A DNA stretch of 8,621 nt from Moraxellaceae bacterium UBA2031 (GTDB lineage: Bacteria; Pseudomonadota; Gammaproteobacteria; Pseudomonadales; Moraxellaceae), in assembly GCA_002333145.1 (NCBI GenBank), contig DDBN01000061.1:2076-10696 (forward strand). Reading direction: 5' to 3'. Of this stretch, positions 6,509 through 8,621 are shown one piece after another. Position numbers and translations under genes: made by a program. A model generated the notes under the pieces. The model did not search any database, was not told the origin of the DNA, and saw nothing but the letters and a program-made list of their open reading frames with translations. How positions within the stretch are numbered: the first letter of the stretch is position 1; each line of letters begins with the position of its first letter.

Positions 6509-8407
6509 CTACACATCAAACTCATGTGGCTTTGTGCTTGCCGCTATCACGCAATTACGACCAGCCGCTTTAGCTTCATACAGTCGATTATCCGCTATTT
6601 TCAGCAACTCACGACCATAGTCCATTTCCAGCGGCACCATGGCTACCACGCCAATACTTGCGGTAACAGGAACCCGCCTACCATCAACCTTGAAGTCCAT
6701 GTCCTCGATAGCTTTGCGAATACGCTCGGCCACAATACGGGCACCTTCAAGATCCGTCTCTGGCATCACAACACAAAATTCCTCGCCACCGTACCGTGCC
6801 ACATGATCAATCGGCGTACGCATTTCTTTAGTTAGCACAGCCGCGACATGACGCAGACATTCATCACCAACATCATGCCCAAAGCTATCATTGAAACGCT
6901 TGAAATGATCAATATCGAGCATCAAAACAGCAAGAGAGTGTTGATAGCGATGGCAACGATGAGACTCTTTAATCAATAAACGATCTAGGTAGCGACGGTT
7001 GCGTAGCCCGGTGAGCTGATCCGAAATACTCAGCTCCTCCAGCTTTTGATTGGCCCCACGAAGCTCTTCTGTACGCTCGCTAACCCGCTGCTCAAGTAAC
7101 TCATTGGCCTCTCGCTCTGCGACCAGTGCATTAAACTGAGCCTCACGAGTGCGTCGCTCGCCTGCCAGAATTTCCTTATGTGCCGAAATCTGCAGTCGTC
7201 GGTTTTCGTTGATACGATCGACAATGGCAATGGACAACAAAAATACTTCTATCGCCACCCCAATCTGCATGGCATTTTCTGTAAAGAAGTTCTGCGGCAA
7301 TAGCTGAAACTTATTAAGCGCCAAAATCACGCCACCCAACAACATAAAGCCCCAAGCCAGCGTATAAAAACGCGCTGCATGATCCCCCTGATGCCAGCGC
7401 CAGGCGCCAACTATGAGCATAAACAAGCAGCTGACCGCCCCAAATACAACCAGTAACTGTATGAGCGTGCCGTAGCCCATAAAGAGTGACAGCACGACAA
7501 ATACCGTCAATAGCATAATTAAAAATGATGCTATGCGCTGCAGCCTTCCGGATTGTGCGTTAAGGCCCAAGAATCGATAAGTGAATAATCCACCTGAAAG
7601 TAGCATCGCTGACAATGACACCATGAGTACGCGGTCATTCCATTCGGTTGCCTGGGGCCAAGCAAATTGAAATGCAAAACCCTTTAGCGCCCCCAAGAAA
7701 GCCAGAAGGCTGAGCACAAAAACCACATAATAAAAATACATGCGCTCGCGCAGGGCAATAAACACAAAAAAACTGTAGATCACCAACAGACCTATGCCGC
7801 CGAAGAACAAACCTTCCGCCAACAATACATGCTGATCCTGCTCGTAATAGGCGCGTTCCTTCCACAGCGTCAATGGTGCTTGCATGGAACTGGTGCTATG
7901 CAGACGCAGCATGACCGTACGGCGAGCATCACCCGCCAACTCCAGTGGAATCAGAAAGAAACGGTGTTGTACCAGGCGAGCACTAAAAGGCTGCTTGTCG
8001 CCCAAACGATAATGAGATTCCAGTGTGCCGTCCGGCGCCAGTATCCAAACCTCTATGTCATCCAGCACTGGATAAGACAATTCCAGCAAAAGATGGGCCG
8101 GGGTCTTTTGTGGATTACTAACGTCAAAACGCAACCACCAATGTGCATTACTGTACCCGTGACTAAAGGTCTGACTGCCATTTTGCTTCCAGTCCGTCGC
8201 GGGCCTTGAAAGCATATCTGCTAGGGCTTGGGAGCCATTGTCGTCACGGAAAAATGCTAACTCAGTCGTGATGCTCGCAGATACCTGCCCTTCGGCCAGC
8301 ACGACATCGGCACGGGCCTGCATGGTCCATGAAAACAACAGAAACAGCACGAAAAGCATGCCTAAAAAGGCAGTCGGGCGGTTACTTTTTATCATCGGCG
8401 CAGACAT
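6509..8407 (-). CDS. 7TM-DISM sensor diguanylate cyclase (7TMR-DISMED2, 7TM, coiled coil, GGDEF)
   Basis: This 632-residue inner-membrane protein is predicted to sense an external ligand and make c-di-GMP. Residues 1-33 form a signal peptide, with a hydrophobic run at 13-28 and a likely cut after ARA (31-33). Residues about 40-185 fit the periplasmic 7TMR-DISMED2 fold, including NAHWWLRFDVSN (87-98). Seven hydrophobic segments lie between 195 and 396. A charged coiled-coil-like linker spans about 398-460. The GGDEF domain starts at SDQLTGLRNRR (462-472) and has LDIDHFKRFND (497-507) and active-site GGEEF (540-544). The usual RxxD inhibitory site is displaced: residues 530-534 are RTPID, one residue too many between Arg and Asp. 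Upstream codons are open to a TTG at 8557, but that would add 50 residues before the signal peptide and overlap the preceding gene, so I chose the ATG at 8407 (an ATG at 8395 is also possible). The ribosome site is poor (AGG close to the ATG). The gene follows a possible acyltransferase gene by 124 bases. Confidence 0.93.
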   Translation of the reverse strand: MSAPMIKSNRPTAFLGMLFVLFLLFSWTMQARADVVLAEGQVSASITTELAFFRDDNGSQALADMLSRPATDWKQNGSQTFSHGYSNAHWWLRFDVSNPQKTPAHLLLELSYPVLDDIEVWILAPDGTLESHYRLGDKQPFSARLVQHRFFLIPLELAGDARRTVMLRLHSTSSMQAPLTLWKERAYYEQDQHVLLAEGLFFGGIGLLVIYSFFVFIALRERMYFYYVVFVLSLLAFLGALKGFAFQFAWPQATEWNDRVLMVSLSAMLLSGGLFTYRFLGLNAQSGRLQRIASFLIMLLTVFVVLSLFMGYGTLIQLLVVFGAVSCLFMLIVGAWRWHQGDHAARFYTLAWGFMLLGGVILALNKFQLLPQNFFTENAMQIGVAIEVFLLSIAIVDRINENRRLQISAHKEILAGERRTREAQFNALVAEREANELLEQRVSERTEELRGANQKLEELSISDQLTGLRNRRYLDRLLIKESHRCHRYQHSLAVLMLDIDHFKRFNDSFGHDVGDECLRHVAAVLTKEMRTPIDHVARYGGEEFCVVMPETDLEGARIVAERIRKAIEDMDFKVDGRRVPVTASIGVVAMVPLEMDYGRELLKIADNRLYEAKAAGRNCVIAASTKPHEFDV

Positions 8408-8461
8408 TGCCTGTCGAATTAAATACTCATCGAATTTCGCAACTTGATGTCTCGACGACAA

Positions 8462-8480
8462 GCCCTCTCCGACAGAGGGC
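8462..8480 (-). terminator. Short GC-rich hairpin, possible weak terminator or attenuator
   Basis: GCCCTCT and AGAGGGC form a perfect 7-base-pair stem around a 5-base loop, between the right-edge gene and the second cyclase. On the minus strand it is followed only by TTGTCG, so the U-tract is poor. It may end or weaken transcription from the upstream gene into the cyclase gene, or be chance. Confidence 0.3.
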
Positions 8481-8531
8481 AGCACTGCCCGATACCGAAT
8501 TGCTGCCACCAAAGGAATGTGCCCTCCTTGG

Positions 8532-8621
8532 TCAGTTAGTGACGCGCAAACGATCAATTAGGTCATCCTTGTCCAGCCATAGCTGATTCACCCATTGCTG
8601 AAACTCAGCACGATAAGCCTC
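8532..8621 (-). CDS. C-terminal end of a protein, possibly a YihG-like acyltransferase (partial)
   Basis: Reading the minus strand from the right edge gives 29 codons and a TGA at 8532-8534. The tail includes AEFQQWVNQLWLDKDDLIDR. I recall similar FQxWxNxLWxxKDxLL endings in acyltransferases related to YihG (lysophospholipid acyltransferase-like), but the catalytic HxxxxD part lies outside the window, so the identity is tentative. That it is a real gene end is supported by the protein-like tail and a 124-base gap before the same-strand cyclase gene. Confidence 0.4.
   Translation of the reverse strand, partial: EAYRAEFQQWVNQLWLDKDDLIDRLRVTN

Noticed and set aside
7829..8209. 126-codon open frame on the plus strand
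   Set aside because: It lies wholly antisense to the well-supported 7TM-DISM cyclase, and its translation has no recognisable motif.
8408..8557. N-terminal extension of the second cyclase from a TTG at 8557
   Set aside because: It would place 50 extra residues ahead of a clear signal peptide, use a TTG start and overlap the preceding gene. The ATG at 8407 is more natural.
1..8621. CRISPR array, tRNA, rRNA, insertion sequence or phage genes
   Set aside because: No regularly spaced repeats, cloverleaf sequences, transposase motifs or inverted-repeat ends were seen on reading both strands.

Overview
The window looks like a chromosomal segment of a moderate-GC Gammaproteobacterium. The gene content fits an oil- or fatty-acid-using marine lineage such as Alcanivorax and its relatives, but that placement is an inference from protein flavour and I could not test it. 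I see no phage, insertion sequence, CRISPR, tRNA or rRNA signal. Nearly all of the window is explained by seven genes, two of them cut by the window edges.

Layout from left to right. (1) Minus strand, 1-584: N-terminal part of an enoyl-CoA hydratase/isomerase (crotonase) family protein. (2) A divergent intergenic region, 585-809. (3) Plus strand: a membrane-bound GGDEF diguanylate cyclase with about six N-terminal membrane segments (810-1964), followed after 59 bases by pap, a two-domain PPK2-type polyphosphate:AMP phosphotransferase (2024-3517). (4) Minus strand, converging on pap with a 17-base gap: a 6-phosphofructokinase of the pyrophosphate-dependent bacterial type (3535-4815). (5) Plus strand: an amidase-signature hydrolase resembling the NylA branch (5030-6436). 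(6) A strong symmetrical terminator hairpin (6469-6502) between convergent genes. (7) Minus strand: a second diguanylate cyclase with a signal peptide, a 7TM-DISM sensor and a GGDEF domain (6509-8407). (8) Minus strand at the right edge: the last 29 codons of a protein that may be a YihG-like acyltransferase.

Functional reading. Two themes recur. One is c-di-GMP synthesis by two quite different membrane-anchored cyclases: one has a canonical RxxD inhibitory site and the other has a displaced, non-canonical one. The other is phosphoanhydride-based energy metabolism: polyP-dependent AMP phosphorylation and a probable PPi-type phosphofructokinase are neighbours but on opposite strands.

I did not find a clearly new multi-gene system. 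The most notable point is the phosphofructokinase: two positions of the phosphoryl-donor loop that I expect to be Asp in this family are both Gly (residues 116 and 119), while the PPi-type Lys142 and the other catalytic residues are kept. The membrane domain of the first cyclase is also one I cannot assign to a named sensor family.
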